A stretch of DNA of 64,000 nucleotides from Anthonomus grandis grandis (lineage: Eukaryota; Arthropoda; Insecta; Coleoptera; Curculionidae), in the NCBI RefSeq assembly GCF_022605725.1, contig NC_065561.1, positions 21,676,256 through 21,740,255 of the forward strand, read 5' to 3'. Positions 10,420 through 21,839 of this stretch are shown piece by piece. Below the pieces are notes generated by a model. That model did no database searches. It saw only the letters and a list, made by a program, of their open reading frames with translations, and was not told the DNA's origin. Positions within the stretch are counted from its first letter, which is position 1. Every line of letters begins with the position of its first letter. The translations under genes and the position numbers were made by a program.

Positions 10420-13400
10420 TTTTTCAAATCGTTCATACATTTGGTGTCTTTGGTGTATTATCCAAAGCTAGAAATTTCCAGAAAACTCTTGAAATCTAAA
10501 ATATAGATAAGTATTTGAATTTTTTAAGAAACAGGTAAATATTGCAATAAGCTTAGAAGGGCTGAACCTGGAAAATATTACAAACTATAGATCCAAATGC
10601 TTGAAAGACCCGTAAAAAAATCTTTTTTATTCCAGACTTTTGGAGCCACTTTTGCAAATTGTCCAGGCATTTGGTGTCTTTGGTGTATTATCCAGAAGTG
10701 GAAATTTTTATTTTTTTTATGTTCTTGGGGTATTTTCTATCTGTTCCAAGATTTCCAGAGCCTGGACTTTGAAAAATAAGCAAATGGAGTTTGCATGGAA
10801 ATATCATAAAAACCCTGGAAAACGTCAATGCTACTGCAATGGAAATAATTTTTCATTGCATTCCAAGCATATTTTTTTAAATATATTCCAGAAATATTAA
10901 ATAATTTTAATATGTCCAGGCATATAAGAAACTTAATTCAAGCAGTACAAATATTAAAAAAAAAATATTTTCCAGGCTTTTGGAGTCATTTTTGCAAGCC
11001 CTCCAAGCATTTGGTGTCTTTGGTGTATAATCCAGAAGTAGATTTTTTTATATTTTTTATGTTCTTGGGGTATTTCTATCTCTTCCAAGAATTCCAGAGC
11101 CTGGACAATGAAAAATTATTTTGAAAAATAAGAAAATGGAGTTCGCTTGGAAATATCAGAAAAACCCTGGAAAACGTTAAGGCTACTGTAATGGAAGTAT
11201 TTTTCATTGCATTCCAAGTATATTTTTTTTAATATAATCCGGGAATATTAAATAATTTTAAAATTTCCAGGCATATAAAAATTTAATTGAAGCACTACAA
11301 ATATTTAAAAAAATTATTTTCCAGGCTTTTGGCATCATTTTTGTGAGTCGTCCAGGCATTTGGTGTCTTTGGTGTGTTTTTCCAGAGATACAAATTTTCA
11401 TATTTTGCAAGTTTTCCAGGTACTTTTGACTTTTTCAAGAGCATAAAACATGTAAAACTATTTAAAAAATAAGCAAATGGAGTTCGCATGGAAATATCCA
11501 AAAAACCCTGGAAAACGTTAATGCTACTATAATGGAAATAATTTTTCATTGCATTCCAAGCATATTTTTCTTAATATATTCCAGGAATATTAAATAATTT
11601 TGATATTTCCAGGCATATAAAAAAACTTAATTCAAGCACTACAAATATTAAAAAAAAAAATTTCCAGGCTTTTGGAGTCATTTTTACAAGCCCTCCAGGC
11701 ATTTGGTGTCTTTGGTGTATAATCCAGAAGTAGAAATTTTTATATTTTTTATGTTCTTGGGGTATTTTCTATCTGTTCCGTGAATTCCAGAGCCTGGACA
11801 ATGAAAAATTATTTTGAAAAATAAGCAAATGGAGTTCGCATGGAAATATCATAAAAACCCTGGAAAACGTTAATGCTACTGCAATGGAAATAATTTTTCA
11901 AGCATATTTTTTTTAATATATTCCAGGAACATTAAATAATTTTGATATTTCCAGGCATATAAGAAACTTAATTTAAGCACTACAAATATTAAAAAAAAAT
12001 ATTTTCCAGGCTTTTGGAGTCATTTTTGCAAGTCTTCCAGGCATTTGGTGTCTTTGGTGTATTTTTCCAGAAATACAAATTTTCATATTTCTCAAGTTTT
12101 CGAGATACTTTTGACTCTTCCAGGACTTCAAGAGCATAAAACATGTAAAATTATTTTAAAAAATAACGGACTTCTTATAGCCTAGAAACATGAATAACTA
12201 TTTTAATATACTGGAAAATATGGACATATAGCAAAAAGCTTTGAAGGCCTAAAGTCTGGAAAACATTAAAAATTATTATATTTAACCTGAAGGTATAAAA
12301 AAATTGCCAATGCTTGAACGAAATAAGTAATAACTTGCATGCGTTAAAGGACCTGGAAAACTTGGATCCCCTGGAGGAAGTATTGCTGGAAGATTTTAAA
12401 AATAGCTTCCCAGATATGTTTTAGTTTTTTCTAAAATTTTAGTCAATGGAAGTAGTTTTTCACGTATGTTAATATATTCCTGGAATATTAAATAAGTTTT
12501 CATATTTCATTAAAAAAAAACTTACTTCAGGTATTAGAAATATTTAAAAAATCTATTTTCCAGGCTTTTGGAGTCATTTTTGCGAGTCTTCCAGGCATTT
12601 GGTGTCTTTGGTGTGGTTTTCCAGAGATACAAATTTTCATATTTCGCAAGTTTTCCAGGTACTTTTGACTCTTCCAGGACTTCAAGAGCATAAAACATGT
12701 AAAATTATTTAAAAAATAAGCAAATAGAGTTCGCATGGAAATATCATGAAAAACCCTGGAAAACGTTAATGCTAATGCAATGGAAATAATTTTTCATTGC
12801 ATTCCAAGCCTATTCTTTAAATATATTCCAGAAATATTAATTAATTTTGATATTTCCAGGCATATAAGAAACTTAATTCAACCAGTACAAATATTTAAAA
12901 AAAATATTTTCCAGGCTTTTGGAGTCATTTTTGCAAGTCCTTCAGGCATTTGGTGTCTTTGGTGTATTATCCAGAAGTAGAAATTTTTATATTTTTTATA
13001 TTCTTGGGGTATTTTCTATCTGTTCCAAGAATTCCAGAGCCTGGACAATGAAAAATTATTTTGAAAAATAAGCAAATGGAGTTCGCATGGAAATATCCAA
13101 AAAACCCTGGAAAACGTTAATGCTACTGCAATGGAAATAATTTTTCATTGCATTCCAAGTATATTTTTTTAAATATATTCCAGGAGTATTAAATAATTTT
13201 AATATGTCCAGGCATATAAGAAGCTTAATTCAGGCACTACAAATATAAGAAAAAAAAATTTCCAGGCTTTTGGAGTCATTTTTGTAAGTCTTCCAGGCAT
13301 TTGGTGTCTTTGGTGTATTATCCAGAAGTAGAAATTTTTATATTTTTTATGTTCTTGGGGTATTTTCTATCTGTTCCAAGAATTCCAGAGCCTGGACAAT

Positions 13401-16400
13401 GAAAAATTATTTTGAAAAATAAGCAATTTGAGTTCGTTTGGAAATATCAGAAAAACCCTGGAAAACGTTAATGCTACTATAATGGAAATAATTTTTCATT
13501 GCATTCCAAGCATATTTTTCTTAATATATTTCAGGAATATTAAATAATTTTGATATTTCCAGACATATAAAAATTTAATTGAAGCACTACAAATATTTAA
13601 AAAAATTATTTTCCAGGCTTTTGAAGTCATTTTTGCAAGCCCTCCAGGCATTTGGTGTCTTTGGTGTATAATCCAGAAGTAGAAATTTTTATATTTTTTA
13701 TGTTCTTGGGGTATTTTTATCTCTTCCAAGAATTGCAGAGCCTGAATAATGAAAAAATATTTTGAAAAATTAGCAAATGGAGTTCGCATGGAAATATCAG
13801 AAAAACCCTGGAAAACGTTAATGCTACTGTAATGGAAGTAATTTTTCATTGCATTCCAAGCATATTTTTCTTAATATATTCCAAGAATATTAAATAATTT
13901 TGATATTTCCAGGCATATAAAAATTTAATTGAAGCACTACAAATATTTAAAAAAATTATTTTCCAGGCTTTTGAAGTCATTTTTGCAAGTCTTCCAGGCA
14001 TTTGGTGTCTTTGGTGTATTATCCAGAAGTGGAAATTTTTATATTTTTTATGTTCTTGGGGTATTTCTATCTCTTCCAAGAATTCCAGAGCCTGGACAAT
14101 GAAAAATTATTTTAAAAAATAAGCAAATGGAGTTCGCTTGGAAATATCCAAAAACCCTGGAAAACGTTAATGCTACTGCAATGGAAATAATTTTTCATTG
14201 CATTCCAAGTATATTTTTTTAAATATATTCCAGGAATATTAAATAATTTTGATATTTCCAGGCATATAAGAAATGTAATTGAAGCACTGCAAATATTAAA
14301 AAAAAAATATTTTCCAGGCTTTTGGAGTCATTTTTGCAAGCCCTCCAGGCATTTGGTGTCTTTGGTGTATAATCCAGAAGTAGACATTTTTATATTTTTT
14401 ATATTCTTGGGGTATTTTCTATCTGTTCCAAGAATTCCAGAGCCTGGACTTCGAAAAATAAGCAAATAGAGTTCGCATGGAAATATCAAAAAAACCCTGG
14501 AAAACGTTAATGCTACTGCAATGGAAATAATTTTTCATTGCATTCCAAGCATATTTTTTTAAATATATTCCAGGAATATTAAATAATTTTGATATTTCCA
14601 GGCATATAAGAAATGTAATTCAAGCACTACAAATATTAAAAACAAAATATTTTCCAGGCTTTTGAAGTCGTTTTTGCAAGTCTTCCAGGCATTTGGTGTC
14701 TTTGGTGTATTATCCAGAAGTACAAATTTTTATATTTTACATATTCTTGGGGTATTTTCTATCTGTTCCAAGAATTCCAGAGCCTGGACAATGAAAAATT
14801 ATTTTGAAAAATAGGCAAATGGAGTTCGCATGGAAATATCATAAAAACCCTGGAAAACTTTAATGCTACTGCAATGGAAATAATTTTTCATTGCATTCCA
14901 AGCATATTTTTTTTAATATATTCCAGAAATATTAAATAATTTTGATATTTCCAGGCATATAAGAAACTTAATTCAAGCACTGCAAATACTGAAAAAAAAT
15001 ATTTTCCAGGTTTTTGGACTCATTTTTCCAAGTCTTCCAGGCATTTGGTGTATTATCCAGAAGTAGAAATTTTTATATTTTTTATGTTCTTGGGGTATTT
15101 TCTATCCGTTCCAAGAATTCCAGAGCCTGGACTTCGAAAAATAAGCAAATAGAGTTCGCATGGAAATATCAAAAAAACCCTGGAAAACGTTAATGCTACT
15201 GCAATGGAAATAATTTTTCATTGCATTCCAAGCATATTTTTCTTAATATATTCCAGAAATATTAAATAATTTTAATATATCCAGGCATATAAGAAATGTA
15301 ATTCAAGCACTACAAATATTAAAAACAAAATATTTTCCAGGCTTTTGAAGTCGTTTTTATGAGTCGTCCAGGCATTTGGTGTCTTTGGTGTGTTATTCCA
15401 GAGATACAAATTTTCATATTTCTCAAGTTTTCGAGATACTTTTGACTCTTCCAGGACTTCAAGAGCATAAAACATGTAAAATTATTTTAAAAAATAACGG
15501 ACTTCTTAGGACGTCTAGAAACATGAATAACTATTTTAATATACTGGAAAATATGAACATATAGCAAAAAGCTTTGAAGGCCTAAAGCCTGGAAAACATT
15601 AAAAATTATTATATTTAACCTGAAGGTATAAAAAAAATTGGCAATGCTTGAACGAAATAAGTAATAACTTGCATGCGTTAAAAGACCTGGAAAACTTGGA
15701 TCCCCTGGAGAAAGTATTGCTGGAAGATATTTAAAATCGCTTTCCAGATATGTTTTAGTTTTTTCTAAAATTTTAGTCAATGGAAGTAGTTTTTCACGTA
15801 TGTTAATATATTCCTGGAATATTAAATAAGTTTTCATATTTCATTAAAAAAAAACTTTCTTCAGGTATTAGAAATATTTAAAAAATCTATTTTCCAGGCT
15901 TTTGGAGTCATTTTTGCAAGTCCTCCAGGCATTTGGTGTCTTTGGTGTGTTTTTCCAGAGATACAAATTTTCATATTTTGCAAGTTTTCCAGGTACTTTT
16001 GACTCTTTCAAGAGCATAAAACATGTAAAACTATTTAAAAAATAAGCAAATGGAGTTCGCATAAAAATATCATAAAAACCCTGGAAAACTTTAATGCTAC
16101 TATAATAGAAATAATTTTTCATTGCATTCCAAGCATATTTTTCTTAATATATTCCAGGAATATTAAATAATTTTGATATTTCCAGCCATATAAAAATTTA
16201 ATTGAAGCACTACAAATATTTAAAAAAATTATTTTCCAGGCTTTTGACGTCATTTTTGCAAGTCCTTCAGGCATTTGGTGTCTTTGGTGTATTATCCAGA
16301 AGTAGAAATTTTTATAATTTTTATGTTCTTGGGGTATTTTCTATCTGTTCCAAGAATTCCAGAGCCTGGACTTTGAAAAATAAGCAAATGGACTTCGCAT

Positions 16401-17570
16401 GGAAATATCAAAAAACCCTGGAAAACGTTAATGCTACTGCAATGGAAATAATTTTTCATTGCATTCCAAGCATATTTTTTTAAATATATTCCGGGAATAT
16501 TAAATAATTTTGTTATTTCCAGGCATATAAAAAAACTTAATTCAGGTACTACAAATATTTAAAAAAATTATTTTCCAGGCTTTTGGATTCATTTTTGCAA
16601 GCCCTCCAGGCATTTGGTGTCTTTGGTGTATTATCCAGAAGTAGAAATTTTTATATTTTTTATGTTCTTGGGGTATTTCTATCTCTTCCGAGAATTCCAG
16701 AGCCTGGACAATGAAAAATTATTTTGAAAAATAAGCAAATGGAGTTCGCATGGAAATATCCAAACAATTTTTTTTTTAAACAAATATTAAAAAAAATATT
16801 TTCCAGGTTTTTTGGAGTCATGTTTGTGAGTCCTCCAGGCATTTGGTGTCTTTGGTGTGGTTTTCCAGAGATACAAATTTTCATATTTCGCAAGTTTTCC
16901 AGGTACTTTTGACTCTTCCAGGACTTCAAGAGCATAAAACATGTAAAATTATTTAAAAAATAAGCAAATAGAGTTTGCATGGAAATATCATGAAAAACCC
17001 TGGAAAACGTTAATGCTAATGCAATTGAAATAGTTTTTCATTGCATTCCAAGCCTATTCTTTAAATATATTCCAGAAATATTAATTAATTTTGATATTTC
17101 CAGGCATATAAGAAACTTAATTCAAACACTAAAAATATTTAAAAAAAAAAATCCAGGCTTTTGGAGTCATTTTTGCAAGTCTTCCAGGCATTTGGTGTCT
17201 TTGGTGTATTATCCAGAAGTAGAAATTTTTATATTTTTTATGTTCTTGGGGTATTTTCTATCTGTTCCAAGAATTCCAGAGCCTGGACAATGAAAAATTA
17301 TTTAGAAAAATAAGCAAATGGAGTTCGCATGGAAATATCATAAAAACCCTGGAAAACGTTAATGCTACTGCAATGGAAATAATTTTTCATTGCATTCCAA
17401 GCAAATTTTTCTTAATATATTCCAGAAATATTAAATAATTTTGATATTTCCAGGCATATAAGAAACTTAATTCAAGCACTACAAATATTGAAAAAAAATA
17501 TTTTCCAGGCTCTTGGAGTCACTTTTGTGAGTCGTCCAGTCATTTCGTGCCTTTGGTGTGTTTCCAGGGA
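10420..17570 (+). repeat. Tandem satellite, about 348-bp unit, about 20 copies (byn intron)
   Basis: The anchor CAGGCATTTGGTGTCTTTGGTGT recurs about every 340-352 bp (near 10661, 11005, 11354, 11696, 12041, 12594, 12946, 13293, 13645, 13996, 14347, 14690, 15039, 15370, 15926, 16269, 16608, 16836, 17186, 17530). Each unit also carries TTCTTGGGGTATTTTCTATC, GCAAATGGAGTTCGCATGG, CCCTGGAAAACGTTAATGC and TTTCATTGCATTCCAAGC. Two copies carry a longer insert (12140-12520 and 15480-15860) that is itself duplicated, so there is higher-order structure. Many words are TTCCAGG or its complement. Open frames on the - strand (about 70-115 codons) are by-products. Confidence 0.92.
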
Positions 17571-18444
17571 TTCAAATTTTTAAGGTTTTCATGCAAATTT
17601 CGAATAATCATGAATTTTTCCAGATTTTAAGAGTTTTCTTGACTTTGTAAATAATTTGTCAATTACCTTACTTTGGAATTCTTGGGAAAGACAAAAATAC
17701 CGCAAAGTCCTAAAAAACATGAAAATTTATATTCTGGAAAACATACCAAACGCCTGGATAAAATACAAACATTACTGACTAATTTTTTCTATTAACTATA
17801 AATATTTAAAAAAAAAAATATGTTTGTAGTAAGTGGTTTACATGCCTGGACATATGAAAAAATCCTGGAATAATTTTTTTTTTTATAATGATTGGAAAAA
17901 TTATTTCCATTGCCTGGAATACAAAAAGAACAAGTGAAAGCTATTTCTGGAAAAAGACCATCAATTGTTTCTCTAGGAGTGAATCAGAAATACTTCCAGG
18001 CATTTGGAATATATGATGTTTTTCATGGTCTTTTAAGCTTCTTGTGACATGTCTATGTTTTCTAGAAATTTACATACGCTTCCAGGCTTTAAGAGTTTCT
18101 TTAATTTTTTAAATAATTTCTCATATTCCAGGCTTTTGAATGCTTCGAAAAACCCTCAAATCTTTATTCCTGGACAAATACACCAAAGGCACCGAATTTC
18201 CACGACTTTCAAAAATTCTGGAAAGCATAAAAACTAATTGTTATGTCAAGACATGAAGAATTGTATTGAAATGACCATTTCCCTTCCAGTATGTCTCTAC
18301 TAGAGCTACTGATAAGCCCAACCAATATTTTCCTCTTAAAGAGACTCACCTATTACAAACTCTCTTAAATGTACCAGACTTTTGACCTAATTTATGATGC
18401 TTTTTCAAGCAAATCTGATACTGATTAACGCGACTTTTTCCCAG
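17571..18444. other. Degenerate flank of the 348-bp satellite and intron end
   Basis: Scattered CCAGGC and CCTGGA words without a regular unit mark the decayed edge of the array. The last 150 bases are unique and end in the acceptor CGACTTTTTCCCAG at 18444. Confidence 0.5.
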
Positions 18445-18926
18445 TCTACAACCCCCCAGAACACATCCAGCAACAACAAATCTACAGCTCACCAAGCTCC
18501 GCCTACTCCAGCTGGTCCTCGATGCCCACCATGCAAGCGCACTCGGCCACCACTCTCATCTCGCCGGTAAACTGTTGGTCGACCACATCCAGCCCCCCAC
18601 CACATCAGGGCACCCCCAACCAATCACCCACTCATCAAATCTACAGTCAACATTCCCCACCGTCAGTGACCACCATCACGAATCTCTCTTATCACGGCGG
18701 ATACTATCCACAAGAGATACCGAGTTATCACAGTGCGGAGTATTTGGTCGGTCCGGTGATGAACCAGGAAGTGACTTATACTCAATTGGGGAGCGGTGGT
18801 GATAGAGGTACTCCGGTTATATATAAGAATGAGCAGAGTTTGACTGCGATTGGGGAGTATAGCAAGGGTGAGCAAGCGGAAGTTGCATCGAGTACTGAGT
18901 ACTCGAATACTCATTTACAACACTGA
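18445..18926 (+). CDS. byn: byn last exon: C-terminal transactivation region and stop
   Basis: The exon completes Val and reads YNPPEHIQQQQIYSS, YSSWSSMPTMQ, a long Ser/Thr/Pro/His-rich segment, SYHGGYYPQEIPSYHS, and ends STEYSNTHLQH followed by TGA at 18924-18926. About 160 residues of low-complexity, Tyr/Pro/Ser-rich sequence are typical of Brachyury activation regions. The acceptor is TTTCCCAG at 18444, phase 1. An ATG at 18522 is internal, not a start. Confidence 0.93.
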
Positions 18927-19032
18927 GTTATGGGAAGTTAATTAAAAAAGAAGCTGCCCCAACTATAAACTTGTTTTATATAACTTAATTAATAGATTGT
19001 GTATGTGTAAATTATTATTAGAGGATATTAAA

Positions 19033-19038
19033 AATAAA
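19033..19038 (+). terminator. Poly(A) signal of byn
   Basis: AATAAA lies about 107 bp after the byn stop codon. The intervening 3' UTR is unique AT-rich sequence. Confidence 0.6.
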
Positions 19039-19109
19039 TTTGGAATTACTTTCTTCTGTTTTATTTTTTAAAGGATTACAATTTTTTTTTTGTTTATCTG
19101 GGTGTTTGA

Positions 19110-21175
19110 AAATTAAAAATTGGTTAATTTGAGCTAACTTTCATTAAAATCGGTTAGTAATTAATCGAGTTATGGTGGTTTTTGTCCAGGTTGACAGTGC
19201 AATTTCTTCTTTTAGCATAAGAATAATTTAACCGGTAGTAGTTCAAAAAGAGGTCACTTAACGAAAATTCGTGTAATTAGCTTTTTGTTTAAGAATTAAA
19301 GTTTGTTTAATTTAAGCTAACTTTCATTAAAATCGGTTAATAATTAACCGAGTTATAGCCATTTTTGTCCCAGTTGCCAGTGCAAGTTCCTCATTTACCC
19401 TAGATATAATTTAACGAGTAGTAGCTCAAAAAGAGGTAACTTTACGAAAATTTTTATAATTATCTTTTTATTTAAGAATTAAAAACAGTTTAATTTAAGC
19501 TAACTTTCATTAAAATCGGTTAATAATTAACCGAGTTATAGCCATTTTTGTCCCAGTTGCCAGTGCAAGTTCCTCATTTACCCTAGATATAATTTAACGA
19601 GTAATAGCTTAAAAAAAGGTAACTTTATGAACATTTTTATAATTACCTTTTTGCTTAAGAGTTGAAATTAGTTTAATTTAAACTAAATTTCATTAAAATC
19701 GGTTAATAATTAACCGAGATAAGGCCATTTTTGTCCCGGTTGCCAGTATTATATGCTCATTTACCCTAGAAATAATTTAACGAGTAGTAAATCAAAAAGA
19801 GGTAACTTTATGAAAATTTTTATAATTACCTTTTTGCTTGAAAATTAAAAATAGCTAAATTTAAGCTAATTTTCGATAAAATCAGTTCATAATTAACCGA
19901 GTTATGGCTATTTTTGTCCCGGTTGCCAGTGCAATTTTTTCATTTACCCTACAAATAATTTAACCCAAAAAGGAGTAACTATACGAAAATTTTTGTCAAT
20001 ATCTTTTTATTTAAGAATTAAAAATAGTTTAATATAAACTAACTTTCATCAAAATCGGTCAATAATTAACCGAGGTATGGCCATTTTTGTTCCGGTTGCC
20101 AGTGCAATTTCCTCATTTACCCCAGAAATAATTTAACGAGTTGTAGTTCAAAAAGACGTCATTTTACGAAAATTCGTGTAATTAGCTTTTTGTTTAAGAA
20201 TTAAAGTTTGTTTAATTTAAGCTAACTTTCATTAAAATCGGTTAATAATTAACCGAGTTATGGTTATTTTTGTCCCGGTTGCCAGTGCGATTTTCTTATT
20301 TACCCTAAAAATAATTTAAAGAGTTTTAACCCAAAAAGGAGTAACAATACAAATTTTTTTGTAAATATGTTTTTATTTAAAAATTAAAAATAATTTAATT
20401 TAAAATAATTTCCATCAAAATCGGTTAATAATTAACCGAGTTATGGCCATTTTTGTCTAGGTTGCCAATACAGTTTCCTCATTTACCCTATAATTAATTT
20501 AACGAGTAGTAGCTTAAAAAGAGCTAACTTTACGAAACTTTTTGTAATTATCTTTTTGCTTAAAAATTAAAAATAGCTAAATTTAAGCTAATTTTCGATA
20601 AAATCAGTTAATAATTAACCAAGTTATGGTCGTTTTTGAACAGGTTGCCAGTGCAATTTCTTCTTTTTCCATAGAAATTATTTAACGAGTAGTAGCTCAA
20701 AGAGAGGTGACTTTACGAAAATTTGTGTAATTAGCTTTTTGCTTAAAAATTAAAAATAGTTTAATTTAAGCTAACTTTTATTAAAATCCGGTAATAATTA
20801 ACCGAGTTATGGCCATTTTTGTCCCAGTTGCCAGTGCAATTTCCTCATTTACTCTAGAAATAGTTTAACGAGTAATAGCGTAAAAAGAGGTAACTTTACG
20901 AAAATTTTTATAATTACCTTTTTGCTTAAGAATTAAAAATAGTTTAATTTAAGCTAACTTTCATTAAAATCCAATAATAATTAACCGAGTTATGGTTATT
21001 TTTGTCCCAGTTGCCAGAGCAATTTCCTCATTTACCCTAGAAATAATTTAAGGACTAGTAGCTCAAAAAGAGGTAACTTTACGAAAATGTTTGTAATTAC
21101 CTTTTTGCTTAAGAATTAAAATTACTTTAATTTAAGCTAACTTTCATTAAAATCGGTCAACAATTAATTGAGTTT
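19110..21175 (+). repeat. Tandem satellite, about 183-bp unit, about 12 copies (between byn and the cyclase gene)
   Basis: The anchor CATTAAAATCGGTTAATAATTAACCGAG recurs near 19147, 19329, 19513, 19696, 19879, 20051, 20233, 20415, 20597, 20784, 20970 and 21153. Each unit also has TTTTTGTCCCnGTTGCCAGTGC and AGTAGCTCAAAAAGAGGTAAC. The array fills the gap between the two convergent genes and contains no gene. Confidence 0.9.
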
Positions 21176-21252
21176 TAGCTATTGTTATCAGGTACAGGAT
21201 CAAGGCCAATTTTCCAGAAATAAAACTTCATATTACAGAGGAAGAAAAGTAT

Positions 21253-21258
21253 TTTATT
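21253..21258 (-). terminator. Poly(A) signal candidate of the adenylyl cyclase gene
   Basis: AATAAA on the - strand about 200 bp past the cyclase stop codon, followed by a pyrimidine-rich stretch. It falls between the coding end and the 183-bp satellite, so the two convergent genes keep separate ends. Confidence 0.5.
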
Positions 21259-21456
21259 CTGTACACACATTTGTAAATGATCGATTCAGATAACCTAATA
21301 CTGATTTTTTTGGTCGCTTTATACTACTGCTTAGTTAAAACTCATACAATGAAAGAATCAATTACCATAACTTAGACACATAGATACAAATATAATATAA
21401 AACACCAAAATGCACAAGTAAAGGTATAAAATATATTATATAATAAAGTTAGGACC

Positions 21457-21730
21457 CTAAACGTGCGTACCGTCTAAAGAATGCACTTTATTCAGCTTAT
21501 CTCTCTTGCTCCCGTCGATTTGAACCCTCTTACTCAACGGGCTCCTCAATGAAAACTTTGTGTCTCTCTTTAATAAGTGTTTCGGAGAGTGTACCGGGAC
21601 AATAGCTTCGGATGTTCTCACCTTGAAGCTATCCGAAGCTTCTGCAGCTGAAGTGTCCGGGGCGCTCTTATTATTTAAGGTTTCTCGTTGATATTTTGAT
21701 TTTTGGTTCGAATTCGGTGAACTTCTTGAC
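21457..21730 (-). CDS. Ac78C: Adenylyl cyclase last exon: C-terminal tail and stop
   Basis: The acceptor TTCATTTCCAG precedes 21730. The first base completes an Arg codon, then SRSSPNSNQKSKYQRE and on to VHSPKHLLKRD, LRSPLSKRVQIDGSK and SLDGTHV, with TAG at 21459-21457. The tail is polar, basic and rich in SP/RS pairs, with no domain I recognise. Phase 2 matches the preceding exon. It is cut off from the next exon upstream by 7.3 kb of satellite. Confidence 0.85.
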
Positions 21731-21839
21731 CTGGAAATGAAGTATTATGGTTTGATCCAGTCGTAACTTTTAAAAATTAATAAGAAATTAAAGGATATCA
21801 TGATTAAAGAAGTTATACTGCTTTAATTTAACCAGATTA

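Larger units (their letters stand above)
2784..19038 (+). other. byn: Gene span: Brachyury/brachyenteron T-box gene, 3' part
   Basis: Four exons join in frame to code for 387 residues plus one partial codon. They contain the T-box from RRMFP (N-terminal DNA-contact segment) through WKYVNGEW, NFGAHWMK, LHKYEPR and FPETQFIAVTAYQN to NPFAKAFLDAKER, then a Ser/Pro/Tyr-rich C-terminal region. These motifs are those of the Brachyury subfamily, whose members bind the T-site palindrome as nuclear transcription factors; in insects byn specifies hindgut and posterior mesoderm. All three internal introns are phase 1 with GTAAGT donors. The first codons of the T-box and the N-terminus must lie left of position 1, since the first exon seen starts inside a codon. 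The gene is convergent with the adenylyl cyclase gene at 21253-46622. Its introns of 5.9 kb and 8.8 kb consist mostly of repeats. Confidence 0.95.

Noticed and set aside
13496..13849. 117-codon open frame on the - strand and similar frames from 10600 to 17000
   Set aside because: They repeat with the 348-bp unit, consist of Asn/Lys/Phe-rich low-complexity sequence and change length with each copy.
18522..18926. Separate 134-codon gene starting at the ATG at 18522
   Set aside because: The frame is open back to the acceptor at 18444 and joins the T-box exons in phase, so the ATG is internal to byn.
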